This document shows, piece by piece, positions 14,686 to 22,986 of a DNA stretch of 64,000 nucleotides (positions within the stretch are counted from its first letter, which is position 1; each line of letters begins with the position of its first letter). The stretch comes from Burkholderia sp. Bp8992 (GTDB taxonomy: Bacteria > Pseudomonadota > Gammaproteobacteria > Burkholderiales > Burkholderiaceae), in contig NZ_QTQI01000011.1 of NCBI RefSeq assembly GCF_003853705.1, forward strand, positions 62,001 to 126,000. The letters are read 5' to 3'. The position numbers and the translations under genes were made by a program. A model generated the notes under the pieces. The model saw only the letters and a program-made list of their open reading frames with translations, was not told the origin of the DNA and made no database searches.

Positions 14686-14712
14686 GGTGACTCCGCCGAA
14701 TCGTAAAAGGAC

Positions 14713-15513
14713 TCACTGCGCAAGCAACGTACCCGCCGCGGGCGTCGAGGGCGGCGCGCGCATCCGCGCGACCAGCGGATAGTGGTCGGAAGCATGCCGT
14801 GCCCGCACGCTGCGGTGCACGACCACGTCGATCAGCCACTCGCCCGGGTGGATCCAGATCCGGTCCAGCGAGAACACCGGGCATACGGTCGGGAACGTGC
14901 GCGGCGCCGGTGCGCGCCGGAACCGCGTGACGAGCGCTTGCAGTGCACGGCCGCGCACGAACCACTCGTTGATGTCGCCCAGCAGGATCACCGGCATCGC
15001 GCCCGTGTCGAAGGCCGCGAGCAGCCGCTGCACCTGCGCGCTGCGTTCGCTTGCCGACAGCCCGAGATGGGTCGCGACCACGCGGATCGTGCCCGCGTCG
15101 CAATCGATGTCGGCGTCGAGCGCGCCGCGCGGCTCGCGCTGGTGGAACGACAGGTCGAGCGTGCGCGCCGCGCGGATCGGGCAGCGCGACAGCACCGCGT
15201 TGCCGTAGCGGCGCTCCGGCGTGTCGATCGTCGGGCCGGCGACCGCATGCATGCCGGTCGCGTCGCGCAGGTGGGCGAGCACGTCGGGTGCGCGCGTGCC
15301 GCCGAGCGGTACTTCCTGCAGGGCGATCACGTCCGCGTCGAGTTCATCGATCACCGCGGCGATCCGGTCGGCCGCGCGCGCCGGCCATGCGCCGTAGCCG
15401 CCACGAATGTTGTAGGTCGCGATCCGCAAGTCGCGCCCGCCCGGCGCGGCGGCGGGCGCGCCGTCGGCGACGGCGATTTCCGGCGGCGGCGCCGCGTGTG
15501 AGCTCAGCGCCAT
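14713..15513 (-). CDS. endonuclease/exonuclease/phosphatase family protein
   Basis: 266-residue hydrolase of the DNase I/inositol-phosphatase fold. Motifs in order are R-I-A-T-Y-N-I-R-G-G-Y-G (metal Asn), V-I-A-L-Q-E-V (metal Glu), V-V-A-T-H-L-G-L (His), L-L-G-D-I-N-E-W (Asp-Asn pair), L-D-R-I-W and S-D-H-Y-P-L-V (terminal Asp-His), so all core catalytic residues are present. It overlaps the upstream phospholipase D gene by 10 bases. In proteobacteria such genes often sit next to cardiolipin-synthase-like genes, which suggests a membrane-lipid or stress role (inference). The true substrate is unknown. Confidence 0.86.
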   Translation of the reverse strand: MALSSHAAPPPEIAVADGAPAAAPGGRDLRIATYNIRGGYGAWPARAADRIAAVIDELDADVIALQEVPLGGTRAPDVLAHLRDATGMHAVAGPTIDTPERRYGNAVLSRCPIRAARTLDLSFHQREPRGALDADIDCDAGTIRVVATHLGLSASERSAQVQRLLAAFDTGAMPVILLGDINEWFVRGRALQALVTRFRRAPAPRTFPTVCPVFSLDRIWIHPGEWLIDVVVHRSVRARHASDHYPLVARMRAPPSTPAAGTLLAQ

Positions 15514-17702
15514 CGTCGCAGCACCCTGACGAGCAGGATCGACACGCCGACCAGCGCGAGGCCGATCGCGGCGAGCCACGCAAACGCCGCGGGCCGCGGA
15601 TGACCGAGCGCGGCCGTCAACTGGTGCGCGAACGTGACGGTCAGCACAATGCCGGGCAGCATCCCGATCGCCGTGCCGACCAGGAAGTCGCGCAAGCCGA
15701 TGTGCGACGCACCGGCGACGAGGTTCACGACCGCGAACGGCGCGATCGGCAGCAATCGCAGCACGGCCATCGCGAGCACGCCGCGCCGGCCGATGTGTTC
15801 GCTCAGCCGGTTCGCGCGCGCGCCGGCCAGCCGGCGCACCGCGTCGCGCCCGAGCCAGCGGCCGAGCCCGTAGGTCGCGGCGGCGGCCGCCATCGTGCCG
15901 ATCGCCGCATAGGCGAAGCCCGGCCACGCGCCGAACACGAGCCCCGTCACCGCGATCAGCAGCGTGATCGGCACCGCGAAGGTCGCGGCGATCACGTAGC
16001 CGGCCAGCAGCAGCACCGGTGCGGCAGGCAGTTGCGCGACGCCGGCTGCCGCATGCGACAGCGACGCGACGTTGACGCGTTCGCCGAGCGGCGTGAAGCG
16101 CCACGCGAGCGCGAGTGCGGCGACGAGCAGCACGGCCGTGCCGAGCACGAAAAAGCGCGCGGTGAGCGGGCGATGGCGGTCGCGCGGCACGAATTCGCGG
16201 ACGAAGCGGTCCGGTTCGATCGGCTGCTCCGGGTCGAGCCGCGCGCTGACCGGCACGAGCGCGTCGAGCTGCGGCGCGACGGCCGGATCGAGCGTGCGCA
16301 GCGTGCGGCCGGGCTTCGCGCGCAGCCGGTCGAGCACGGCATTCGGTCGTTCGGCGCCCGCCAGTGCATCGGCCACGACCGCGGGCGCCGTACCGAGATG
16401 CTCGGCCAGCAGCCGTGCACGCATGCCGGCGATCGACGCGCGAATGCGTGTATCGCCGGCCGCGACGAGCGCGATGCAGCATTCGGTGTCGAGCAGCATC
16501 GAACGGTTGTTCAGGTTCGCACTGCCGATCACGATGCATTCGTCGTCGACGATCGCGAGCTTGCTGTGCACGTTCACGCATGCGTCGCCGAGCCCGTCGA
16601 CGTGCGGATACAGCAGCCGGTAGCGACCGAAGCGGTCGGCCGCTACAAGCGTCGCGTGCAGCCGCGCGCGCAGCACGCCCATCGTCGCTTCCTGCAGCCA
16701 GCCGCTCTGCACGCGCGGTGCGACAACCGTCACGTCCGGCCCGTGCGCGTCGGCGAGGCGCGCGGAGAGCGTCTCGCGCACCACTGCCGCGGTGAAGTAC
16801 TGGTTCTCGACATACAGGTGCCGGCGTGCGGCGCGGATCGTGTCCTCGACGAGCGCGCGCACCTGCCGCACCGGCGCGCGGCCGCTGTGGCGCGGGGCCG
16901 TATAGGCGATGCCGAGCCGCACGTCGCGCACGTCGACGCGTGTCCCGGGCGGCCAGGGATCGTCGCCGTCCGGCCGGTCGAGATGGCGCTGCGCGCGGAT
17001 CGCGATCCGGCGCCCGCATGCCTGCAGCCAGCGCGCGCGGGCCTGCTCGCCGATCGCGGCGGCCGCGTCGCCGTCGAACATCGCCTGCACGTCGTGGAAC
17101 GGTGCGTACGGCATCCCGTCCTCGTCATGGCGGCGCGGGTCGCCGGCTGCGTGCGCGGGCGTGTCCCGGCGCGCACGCGTCAGGTCCAGGCCGCCGACGA
17201 ACGCGAGCCGGTCGTCGATCACGACGAGCTTCTGGTGATGCGACGCGCCGCGCGGATGCGTGCCGTCGAGCCGGAACACGATCCCGCGATGCGCGTGCCA
17301 GCCGGCGCGGTACACGGGCGGCCAGTCGCGCTCCAGCGCGTAGATCATCGCGAAGTCCCACGCGAGCACGTAGATGCGCAGGTTGTGGCGTGCTTCGGCA
17401 AGCGCATGCAGGAATGCCGCGAGCGTGTCGGGCAGCGTGTCGTCGGGGCCGCCGCGCGCGAGTCGCATCCGGCTGTCGACGTCCCAGCCGACGATGAACA
17501 CCGTATGGCGCGCGCGCAGCAGCGCGGCGCGCAGTGTCGAGAAGTATGCGTCGCCGTCGACGAGCATCGTGAAGCGGTCCGCGTGACGGATCGCGTCGCA
17601 GTTGCGACCGCGTTCGAGCAGGCCGTGCCGCGATGCGCCGCGGGGCTGGGCGCCGTCGATCGCCGGCTCGCCGGCGAGTGTCTTGCGATCCGTCTCGATC
17701 AT
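15504..17702 (-). CDS. phospholipase D-like/VTT-domain membrane fusion protein
   Basis: 732-residue two-part protein. The N-terminal ~480 residues form a phospholipase D superfamily unit with two HKD motifs: S-H-H-Q-K-L-V-V-I-D-D and V-H-S-K-L-A-I-V-D-D followed by G-S-A-N-L-N-N-R-S. This is typical of cardiolipin synthases. The C-terminal ~210 residues are hydrophobic, with several membrane helices and a VTT/DedA-like segment (F-G-A-W-P-G-F, L-R-L-L-P-I-A-P-F-A-V-V-N). Likely an inner-membrane phospholipid transferase/transphosphatidylase. The ATG at 17702 overlaps the upstream gene by ATGA. Confidence 0.9.
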   Translation of the reverse strand: MIETDRKTLAGEPAIDGAQPRGASRHGLLERGRNCDAIRHADRFTMLVDGDAYFSTLRAALLRARHTVFIVGWDVDSRMRLARGGPDDTLPDTLAAFLHALAEARHNLRIYVLAWDFAMIYALERDWPPVYRAGWHAHRGIVFRLDGTHPRGASHHQKLVVIDDRLAFVGGLDLTRARRDTPAHAAGDPRRHDEDGMPYAPFHDVQAMFDGDAAAAIGEQARARWLQACGRRIAIRAQRHLDRPDGDDPWPPGTRVDVRDVRLGIAYTAPRHSGRAPVRQVRALVEDTIRAARRHLYVENQYFTAAVVRETLSARLADAHGPDVTVVAPRVQSGWLQEATMGVLRARLHATLVAADRFGRYRLLYPHVDGLGDACVNVHSKLAIVDDECIVIGSANLNNRSMLLDTECCIALVAAGDTRIRASIAGMRARLLAEHLGTAPAVVADALAGAERPNAVLDRLRAKPGRTLRTLDPAVAPQLDALVPVSARLDPEQPIEPDRFVREFVPRDRHRPLTARFFVLGTAVLLVAALALAWRFTPLGERVNVASLSHAAAGVAQLPAAPVLLLAGYVIAATFAVPITLLIAVTGLVFGAWPGFAYAAIGTMAAAAATYGLGRWLGRDAVRRLAGARANRLSEHIGRRGVLAMAVLRLLPIAPFAVVNLVAGASHIGLRDFLVGTAIGMLPGIVLTVTFAHQLTAALGHPRPAAFAWLAAIGLALVGVSILLVRVLRRWR

Positions 17703-18037
17703 CGCGCGTCGACGTCCCGGCCGCCGTCGATCCGCTGCAGCAGCGCGTCGCAACGCTCACGCAGCGCCTGCAGTTCCGGTGAATCGGCATCGAGCCGCAC
17801 GCGCTTGCCGCTGTCGGGGGCGCCTGACGCGATCGCGATGTCGTAGATGCCTTGCGCGATCGTCGCCGACGCGTTCGCGATCCGGATCCGCTCGAGCCAT
17901 CCGCATTCGGCGTGATGGCACGCGAGCCATGCGCGCTGCGCGTTCACGAGCTGGCGAGGGGTGAGCCATGCGCTCGACCGCATGCGCGTGGCCAGCTGGC
18001 TCGTCACGAGATAGGAGAGCAGGTCGGTGCGGGTCAC
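17699..18037 (-). CDS. small conserved protein of unknown function
   Basis: 112-residue protein with no signal peptide or membrane helix; I do not recognise a family. It contains two Trp-Leu motifs (S-A-W-L-T-P-R, R-A-W-L-A-C-H-H) and an Arg/Asp-rich C-terminus. The GTG start at 18037 is supported by GGAG six bases upstream and by the GTGA overlap with the mgtC stop. The stop overlaps the start of the phospholipase D gene (ATGA). Its position inside a tightly coupled operon makes it real despite its size. Confidence 0.75.
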   Translation of the reverse strand: MTRTDLLSYLVTSQLATRMRSSAWLTPRQLVNAQRAWLACHHAECGWLERIRIANASATIAQGIYDIAIASGAPDSGKRVRLDADSPELQALRERCDALLQRIDGGRDVDAR

Positions 18038-18729
18038 GCGAGGCTCCTTGACGCGTTGTCGGGTTGGCAGGTTCGTACGCCGGCGATGTTCTGCAGCGTC
18101 TCGCAGATCGCGGCGAATTCCGGTCCGCTCGTGCGCGAGAAGGACACCGAAATGTCGTCGGTGTCGGGATCGTCGTCCGACTGCTGGACGATGAACCGTT
18201 TCACGCGCACGCGGCCGGGGCCGAGCGCTTCGTGCAGCGTGCCGAGCGTGAGGCCGCCGCGCTCGGCCACGAGCTGCAGCGTGCGCTGCTGGCGCTGGGC
18301 GATGAAGCGGCGTTCGAGCGGCTTCACGCCCGCGAGGATCGCGAGCACGATCGCCGTCGCGCCGATCGACGCCAGGTACATGCCGCCGCCCGTGGCAAGG
18401 CCGACGCCGGCCACCGCCCACAGGCTCGCAGCCGTCGTCAGTCCGCGCACGACTTCGCCGCGCAGCAGGATCGAGCCGGCGCCGAGAAAGCCGATGCCCG
18501 ACACCACCTGCGCCGCGACCCGCGACGGATCGAGCACGACGCCGTTTTGCCCGCGCACGTCCTCGAAGCCGAATGTCGACACCAGCATCACGAGCGCGGA
18601 GCCCACGCACACGAGCATGTGCGTGCGCAGCCCGGCGGCCCAGTTCAGGCGCTCGCGTTCGAGCCCGATGACGCTGCCGAGCAGTGCGGCCAGCAGCAGG
18701 CGTCCAAGCAGTTCGAGATGGCCGATCAT
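18034..18729 (-). CDS. mgtC: MgtC/SapB family membrane protein
   Basis: 231-residue inner-membrane protein matching MgtC in length. Four or five hydrophobic segments occupy residues 1-140, with the family motifs G-L-E-R-E-R, G-L-R-T-H and G-I-G-F-L-G-A-G. A soluble C-terminal ACT-like domain follows (V-K-R-F-I-V, D-D-I-S-V-S-F). MgtC proteins support growth at low magnesium and intracellular survival, partly by acting on F-ATP synthase or cation transport. The start at 18729 has GGAAGGAG upstream. It heads the minus-strand operon. The 176 bases to the divergent gene at 18906 should hold its promoter; no clear Mg-responsive element was seen. Confidence 0.9.
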   Translation of the reverse strand: MIGHLELLGRLLLAALLGSVIGLERERLNWAAGLRTHMLVCVGSALVMLVSTFGFEDVRGQNGVVLDPSRVAAQVVSGIGFLGAGSILLRGEVVRGLTTAASLWAVAGVGLATGGGMYLASIGATAIVLAILAGVKPLERRFIAQRQQRTLQLVAERGGLTLGTLHEALGPGRVRVKRFIVQQSDDDPDTDDISVSFSRTSGPEFAAICETLQNIAGVRTCQPDNASRSLA

Positions 18730-18905
18730 GATGTGCACTCCTTCCCGCACGCGCGTGGCGGCGCGGCGGCGATTCGATGCACCAAGGGGACGCAAGCCGC
18801 GTGCCGGCCGGGCACGGCGCGTGCGCACAAGGCCTACGGCGTGCGCGGCGACCATGCGGCGCGCATTTTTTGCATCGGAATCGCAGATAAGGACAGGAGG
18901 CCACC

Positions 18906-19148
18906 GTGCAACATCAACAGGATGCGCAGGTTCGGGACCCATATCGCGGTCACGAGATTCTCGTCTGGGCGCGGCGCGACGAAAGCGGCGCATGGCGCGA
19001 CGAGGTGCAGGTGTATGTGGACGGCGCACGCATCGAGCTGTATGTTCCCGAGCCGGCCGGCCCCGAATGGCTGACCGAGGTGGAGGCGCTGCGCGCGGGT
19101 GTCGAGCGCGGCCGCTATCTGATCGACAAGCGCGTGGATGACGACTGA
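18906..19148 (+). CDS. small conserved protein of unknown function
   Basis: 80-residue soluble protein with a GTG start, supported by a near-perfect AGGAGG five bases upstream. The sequence alternates charged and hydrophobic residues (H-E-I-L-V-W-A-R-R, V-Q-V-Y-V-D-G-A-R-I-E-L-Y-V-P). This resembles small beta-strand-rich stress-linked proteins common next to mgtC in Burkholderia, but I cannot name a family. It is divergent from mgtC with a 176-base shared upstream region. Confidence 0.7.
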   Translation: MQHQQDAQVRDPYRGHEILVWARRDESGAWRDEVQVYVDGARIELYVPEPAGPEWLTEVEALRAGVERGRYLIDKRVDDD

Positions 19149-19285
19149 CCGGCGTGGCGCTTGCGGCGACGGGCCTTCGTCTTTGCATGTCGGCCCGCGC
19201 TGGGAAGAATCGACGAGCGATCCGCGCACCCTTCATGTTTGGCGCTACGAGATCGACGTGAATCCTGACGATCGCATGCTGCTCG

Positions 19286-19717
19286 TCATGAAAATAACGC
19301 GATCAGTCGTTGCAGCAAAGGTACTCGCGCCGTCCACCCGTCCATCCTGGAAGGCGGCATGGCGATGAAGCGCAACCGAGACGACTTCGATTGGTCGTAG
19401 TAGAAAATATTGTCGTCGCCGTACTCTAGTTCCCGAGGGGCTGCATCGTTAATCGTGCGCACCGCGAAATACCGCTCCGCCAGCACATCTCCTGCCGGTC
19501 CTATCACCTGGATCCGAATTTCGTCGCCGTCGCCAAACGAGCGACGTGCCCCACACAGCCCGATTTTGTATTTCTCGCCACCGAACTCTTTCGTTCCTCC
19601 GTTAAGAGCCTGAGTAAAGCTTTCGCAGCCCTCGTATGATTTTCGCAACGTAAGAAACGGAATCGCCAGCGCCAAAACGAGCGCGATCACGATTGAATTT
19701 TTTCTGGTGACCTGCAT
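19286..19717 (-). CDS. membrane-anchored or secreted protein of unknown function
   Basis: 143 residues from the ATG at 19717. An N-terminal hydrophobic helix (I-V-I-A-L-V-L-A-L-A-I-P-F-L) after N-K/R residues suggests a signal anchor, followed by a soluble domain with two Cys (E-G-C-E, G-L-C-G). Base composition is lower in GC than neighbouring genes and codon use includes more A/T-ending codons, hinting at acquired DNA. The first in-frame codons further upstream lack a ribosome site, so the shorter start is preferred. No family recognised. Confidence 0.6.
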   Translation of the reverse strand: MQVTRKNSIVIALVLALAIPFLTLRKSYEGCESFTQALNGGTKEFGGEKYKIGLCGARRSFGDGDEIRIQVIGPAGDVLAERYFAVRTINDAAPRELEYGDDNIFYYDQSKSSRLRFIAMPPSRMDGWTARVPLLQRLIALFS

Positions 19718-19934
19718 ATTTCGCCCAGGCTTAATTCGACAGCTGAACGGCGGCTGCGCTATCGGAGGGCGGTGCGCGTAGTGCCCGATGCCGCCGCGCA
19801 GAGCGCCACGATGTATTTCGCTTGGGCGCGCACCTTTCACGTCGAGCTTGTCGCCCACGCAAGCTGCCGGACAGTTGTGTGCTGCACGGCCCGTCGTGTA
19901 GACCCGTTGTCACCGTCGACAGGCCGGCCGGCAC

Positions 19935-20609
19935 CTACGGCCGCGCCGCAATCTCGTCCAGATGCCACAGCAGATCGGCCGGATCGTCATACACGCGCAG
20001 CGCGCCCGCGCGTTCCAGTTCGTCGCTGCCATACCCGCCCGACAGCAGCCCGACGCCGAGTGCGCGGCAGCGGGCCGCGGCGAGCATGTCCCAGATGCTG
20101 TCGCCGACCACCACCGTGTGTTCGATCGGCACATTCAACTGAGCGGCCGCGGTCAGGAACAGGTCGGGGTCCGGCTTCGCATACTTCACCTGGTCGCGCG
20201 TGACGACCACGTTCTTCGCCGGATCGACGCCAAGCGCTTCCAGATTGATCGCCGCGGTTTCCATCCGCCCGCTGGTCGCGATGGCCCAGCGAATGCCGGC
20301 ATTCGTCAGCGCGGCCAGCAACTCGCGTGCACCGGGCAGCGGCCGCACCTGCGCGCGCAGCCGCTGGTAGGCGGCCGCATGCAGCCGCGCGAGCCGCTCG
20401 ACGCGCTCCGCGTCGATGTCGCCGGCCGTCTCGCGCAGCAGCTGATTCAGGAACAGGCCGCCGCTCATCCCGATCTTGCGGTGGATGCGCCACACCGACA
20501 GTTCGATGCCTTCCGCATCGAGCGCCTCCTTCCACGCGAGCACGTGCTGATAGACGCTGTCGACGAGCGTGCCGTCGAGATCGAACAGAAATGACGTTTC
20601 AATGCGCAT
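19935..20609 (-). CDS. HAD-superfamily phosphatase
   Basis: 224-residue haloacid-dehalogenase-fold hydrolase of the beta-phosphoglucomutase/phosphatase type. Motif I is F-D-L-D-G-T-L-V-D-S (residues 9-18), motif II A-T-S-G-R, motif III Lys in Y-A-K-P-D-P-D and motif IV V-V-G-D-S-I-W-D. A helical cap lies between motifs I and II. The start at 20609 has AGGAG six bases upstream. It is divergent from the sotB exporter, so a sugar-phosphate substrate is possible (inference only). Confidence 0.87.
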   Translation of the reverse strand: MRIETSFLFDLDGTLVDSVYQHVLAWKEALDAEGIELSVWRIHRKIGMSGGLFLNQLLRETAGDIDAERVERLARLHAAAYQRLRAQVRPLPGARELLAALTNAGIRWAIATSGRMETAAINLEALGVDPAKNVVVTRDQVKYAKPDPDLFLTAAAQLNVPIEHTVVVGDSIWDMLAAARCRALGVGLLSGGYGSDELERAGALRVYDDPADLLWHLDEIAARP

Positions 20610-20820
20610 GTGAATCTCCTGGTCCGGTAGCGTTCGGGCAAATCGTCGGCAAAAACCCATTCGTTACATTATCGGTGCGCGGCCGTGTCACCGCCATGTC
20701 CCGCGCCGCACATGCCGCACGCGCCGCGCCCGGCGGCAGCGTGTCGAACGGCGCTGGTACAATCGCGCCGATGCGCCGGGCGGGCCGCCCGCGCGCGCCC
20801 AACCTTCGTCGAATCCCCGT

Positions 20821-22023
20821 ATGGCAACCCCCGACGCCGTCAGTTCCGAACAATCGTGGTGGGGCGTTCTGGCCCTTGCGCTCTCCGCCTTCATCTTCAA
20901 CACCACCGAATTCGTACCCGTCGCGCTGTTGAGCGCGATCGGCGACAGCCTGCAGATGCAGCCGACCGCCGTCGGCCTGATGCTGACGATCTACGCGTGG
21001 GCCGTCGCGGTCGTCTCGTTGCCGCTGACCTTCGTCACGCGGCACGTCGAGCGCCGCAAGCTGTTGAGCGTGGCGCTGCTGGTGTTCATCGGCAGTCATG
21101 TCGTGACCGGCTTCGCGTGGAACTTCACCGTGCTGATGATCGGCCGGCTCGGCATCGCGTGCGCGCATGCGGTGTTCTGGTCGATTTCGATCCCGCTCGC
21201 GGTACGGCTCGCGCCGAGCGACCGTAAAAGCCGTGCGCTCAGCCTGATCGCGATGGGCTCGGCGATCGCGATGGTGGCCGGGATTCCGCTCGGCCGCGTG
21301 ATCGGCGAGGCGTTCGGCTGGCGCGTCACGTTCCTGATCATCGCGGGCGCGGCGGGCGTCGCGCTGCTGTTGCTGCGCGCCACGCTGCCGTTGCTGCCGA
21401 GCCAGGGCGCCGGATCGCTGAGCAGCATCGGCGTATTTCTGCGCAAGCCCGCGCTGGTCGCGCTGTACGCGATCACCGTGCTGGTCGTGTCCGCGCACTT
21501 CACGTCGTACACGTACATCGAACCGTTCGTGCAGAGCATCAACCACGCGAGCAACAGCCGGATCACGTACGTACTGATCCTGTTCGGCGTCGCCGGCCTG
21601 CCGGCCGCGGTCTGCTTCAATCGCGTCTATCCGCACCGGCCCGACGATTTCCTGCTGGCGTCGATCGTGGCGCTGTCAGGCTGCCTGCTGATCCTGTTCC
21701 CGTGCGCGCTGAACATCGTCACGCTGTCGGTGCATACGCTGGTGTGGGGCGGCGCGATCGTCTGTTTCGGGCTGGCGATGCAGGCGTGGGTGCTGAAGCT
21801 GGCGCCGGAGGCGACCGACCTGGCCGTGTCGATCTACTCCGGGCTGTACAACGTCGGGATCGGCGCCGGCGCGCTGCTCGGCAACCATATCGCGGGCGAC
21901 TTCGGGCTGCCGTGGATCGGCACCTTCGGCGGCGTGGTCGCGATCTTCGCGGCCGGGATCGCGTGGGCCGCGTTGCGGCTGCACGCGAAACGGGAAGCGG
22001 CGGTCGCGGCCCCCGCACCTTGA
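20821..22023 (+). CDS. sotB: sugar efflux transporter SotB (MFS)
   Basis: 400-residue major-facilitator transporter with about 12 membrane helices. It matches the SotB/YdeA family closely in recalled motifs: A-F-I-F-N-T-T-E-F-V-P-V near the N-terminus, M-L-T-I-Y-A-W, V-E-R-R-K-L-L, G-R-L-G-I-A-C-A-H-A-V-F-W and Y-I-E-P-F-V-Q. These proteins export arabinose and related sugars. A TACAAT hexamer at 20758-20763 is a possible -10, with no convincing -35. The gene is followed by a short GC hairpin before the convergent SDR. A second, decayed copy of its 3' end lies at 23.9-24.1 kb. Confidence 0.9.
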   Translation: MATPDAVSSEQSWWGVLALALSAFIFNTTEFVPVALLSAIGDSLQMQPTAVGLMLTIYAWAVAVVSLPLTFVTRHVERRKLLSVALLVFIGSHVVTGFAWNFTVLMIGRLGIACAHAVFWSISIPLAVRLAPSDRKSRALSLIAMGSAIAMVAGIPLGRVIGEAFGWRVTFLIIAGAAGVALLLLRATLPLLPSQGAGSLSSIGVFLRKPALVALYAITVLVVSAHFTSYTYIEPFVQSINHASNSRITYVLILFGVAGLPAAVCFNRVYPHRPDDFLLASIVALSGCLLILFPCALNIVTLSVHTLVWGGAIVCFGLAMQAWVLKLAPEATDLAVSIYSGLYNVGIGAGALLGNHIAGDFGLPWIGTFGGVVAIFAAGIAWAALRLHAKREAAVAAPAP

Positions 22024-22038
22024 AGCCGCTGCGCGGCT
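22024..22038. terminator. short hairpin between convergent genes
   Basis: AGCCGC-TGC-GCGGCT forms a 6-bp stem directly after the sotB stop and before the convergent SDR stop. There is no U-tract, so a bidirectional termination role is only plausible. Confidence 0.3.
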
Positions 22039-22051
22039 CGCGCCCCGTGGA

Positions 22052-22828
22052 TCATGCCACCGAATAGCCGCCGTCGGCCACGAGTGCATGCCCCGACACG
22101 TAGCTTGAGTCGTCCGACGCGAGGAATGCGACGATCGTCGCCATTTCCTCGGCGGAACCCCACCGTCCTGCCGGTGTCGACGCGGCGAACGCCTGTTGCG
22201 CTTCGTCCGACGGCCAGATGCCGCGGTGATGGAACGGCGTTTCGATCAGGCCGGGGCACAGCGCGTTGACGCGGACGCCGCGCTTGAACCACTCGATCGA
22301 CGCCGTCTTCGTCATCCCGATTACCGCGTGCTTGCTCGCGATATAGACCGACGCGTTCTCGAAGCCGATCAGGCCGCCCATCGACGCGTTGTTGATGATG
22401 CTGCCCGACCCCTGGCGCAGCATGATTTCGGCCGCGAACTTCATCGAGTTGAAGACGCCGCGCACGTTCGGCTCGAACACCTTGTCGAAACTTTCCGCGT
22501 TCTGCTCGAGCAGCGGCGCGAACACGCCTTCCGTGCCGGCATTGTTGAACGCGATGTCGAGGCGGCCGTAAGTCGATACCGCGAAGTCGAAGAGCTTGCG
22601 CAGATCGTCTTCGTTAGCGACGTCCGCCGCGAATGCGCGGGCTTCGCCGCCGGCCGTCGCGATCTCGTCGACCAGTCGATCGAGTTCCGTCTTGCGCCGG
22701 GCGCTGACGACGACCTTCGCGCCGCGTCGCGCGAGTTCGATCGCCGATGCGCGGCCGATGCCGGAACTGGCGCCCGTCACCACGGCGATGCGGCCTTCGA
22801 GTTGGGCAGGTTGAGTGCTTGCGTTCAT
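22052..22828 (-). CDS. short-chain dehydrogenase/reductase (SDR)
   Basis: 258-residue classical SDR. Cofactor motif T-G-A-S-S-G-I-G-R, the N-N-A-G motif, catalytic Ser in N-N-A-S-M-G-G and Tyr-x3-Lys in Y-I-A-S-K are all present. The Arg residues after the first beta strand (S-A-R-R-K) favour NADP (inference). Length is typical. It is divergent from a LysR-family regulator, with a perfect 9-bp inverted repeat in the shared 158-base region, so LysR control is likely. Substrate unknown. Confidence 0.9.
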   Translation of the reverse strand: MNASTQPAQLEGRIAVVTGASSGIGRASAIELARRGAKVVVSARRKTELDRLVDEIATAGGEARAFAADVANEDDLRKLFDFAVSTYGRLDIAFNNAGTEGVFAPLLEQNAESFDKVFEPNVRGVFNSMKFAAEIMLRQGSGSIINNASMGGLIGFENASVYIASKHAVIGMTKTASIEWFKRGVRVNALCPGLIETPFHHRGIWPSDEAQQAFAASTPAGRWGSAEEMATIVAFLASDDSSYVSGHALVADGGYSVA

Positions 22829-22931
22829 GATGCGTTTCTCCAGAGTGGTTGACCGTCCACGTCAATGCGACGTCTGGTGCCCATTGTGGGCGCTCGATCG
22901 TCGCAATAAAATGGAACAATTACGCATTCAG

Positions 22932-22950
22932 AATTCCTGATTCAGGAATT
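22932..22950. promoter_or_regulatory. inverted repeat, probable LysR operator
   Basis: AATTCCTGA-T-TCAGGAATT is a perfect 9-bp inverted repeat with a 1-base centre. It lies 37 bases before the LysR start and about 100 bases before the SDR start. Its position between divergent genes is that of a LysR-type autoregulatory and activation site. Confidence 0.6.
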
Positions 22951-22986
22951 AAGTGCGCAGTTTCCGGTGCGTCAGAAGGGTTCGCC

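Noticed and set aside
19138-19368. 76-codon plus-strand frame overlapping the small gene at 18906
   Set aside because: No ribosome site, overlaps two better-supported genes, and no recognisable domain. Kept only as a possible remnant.
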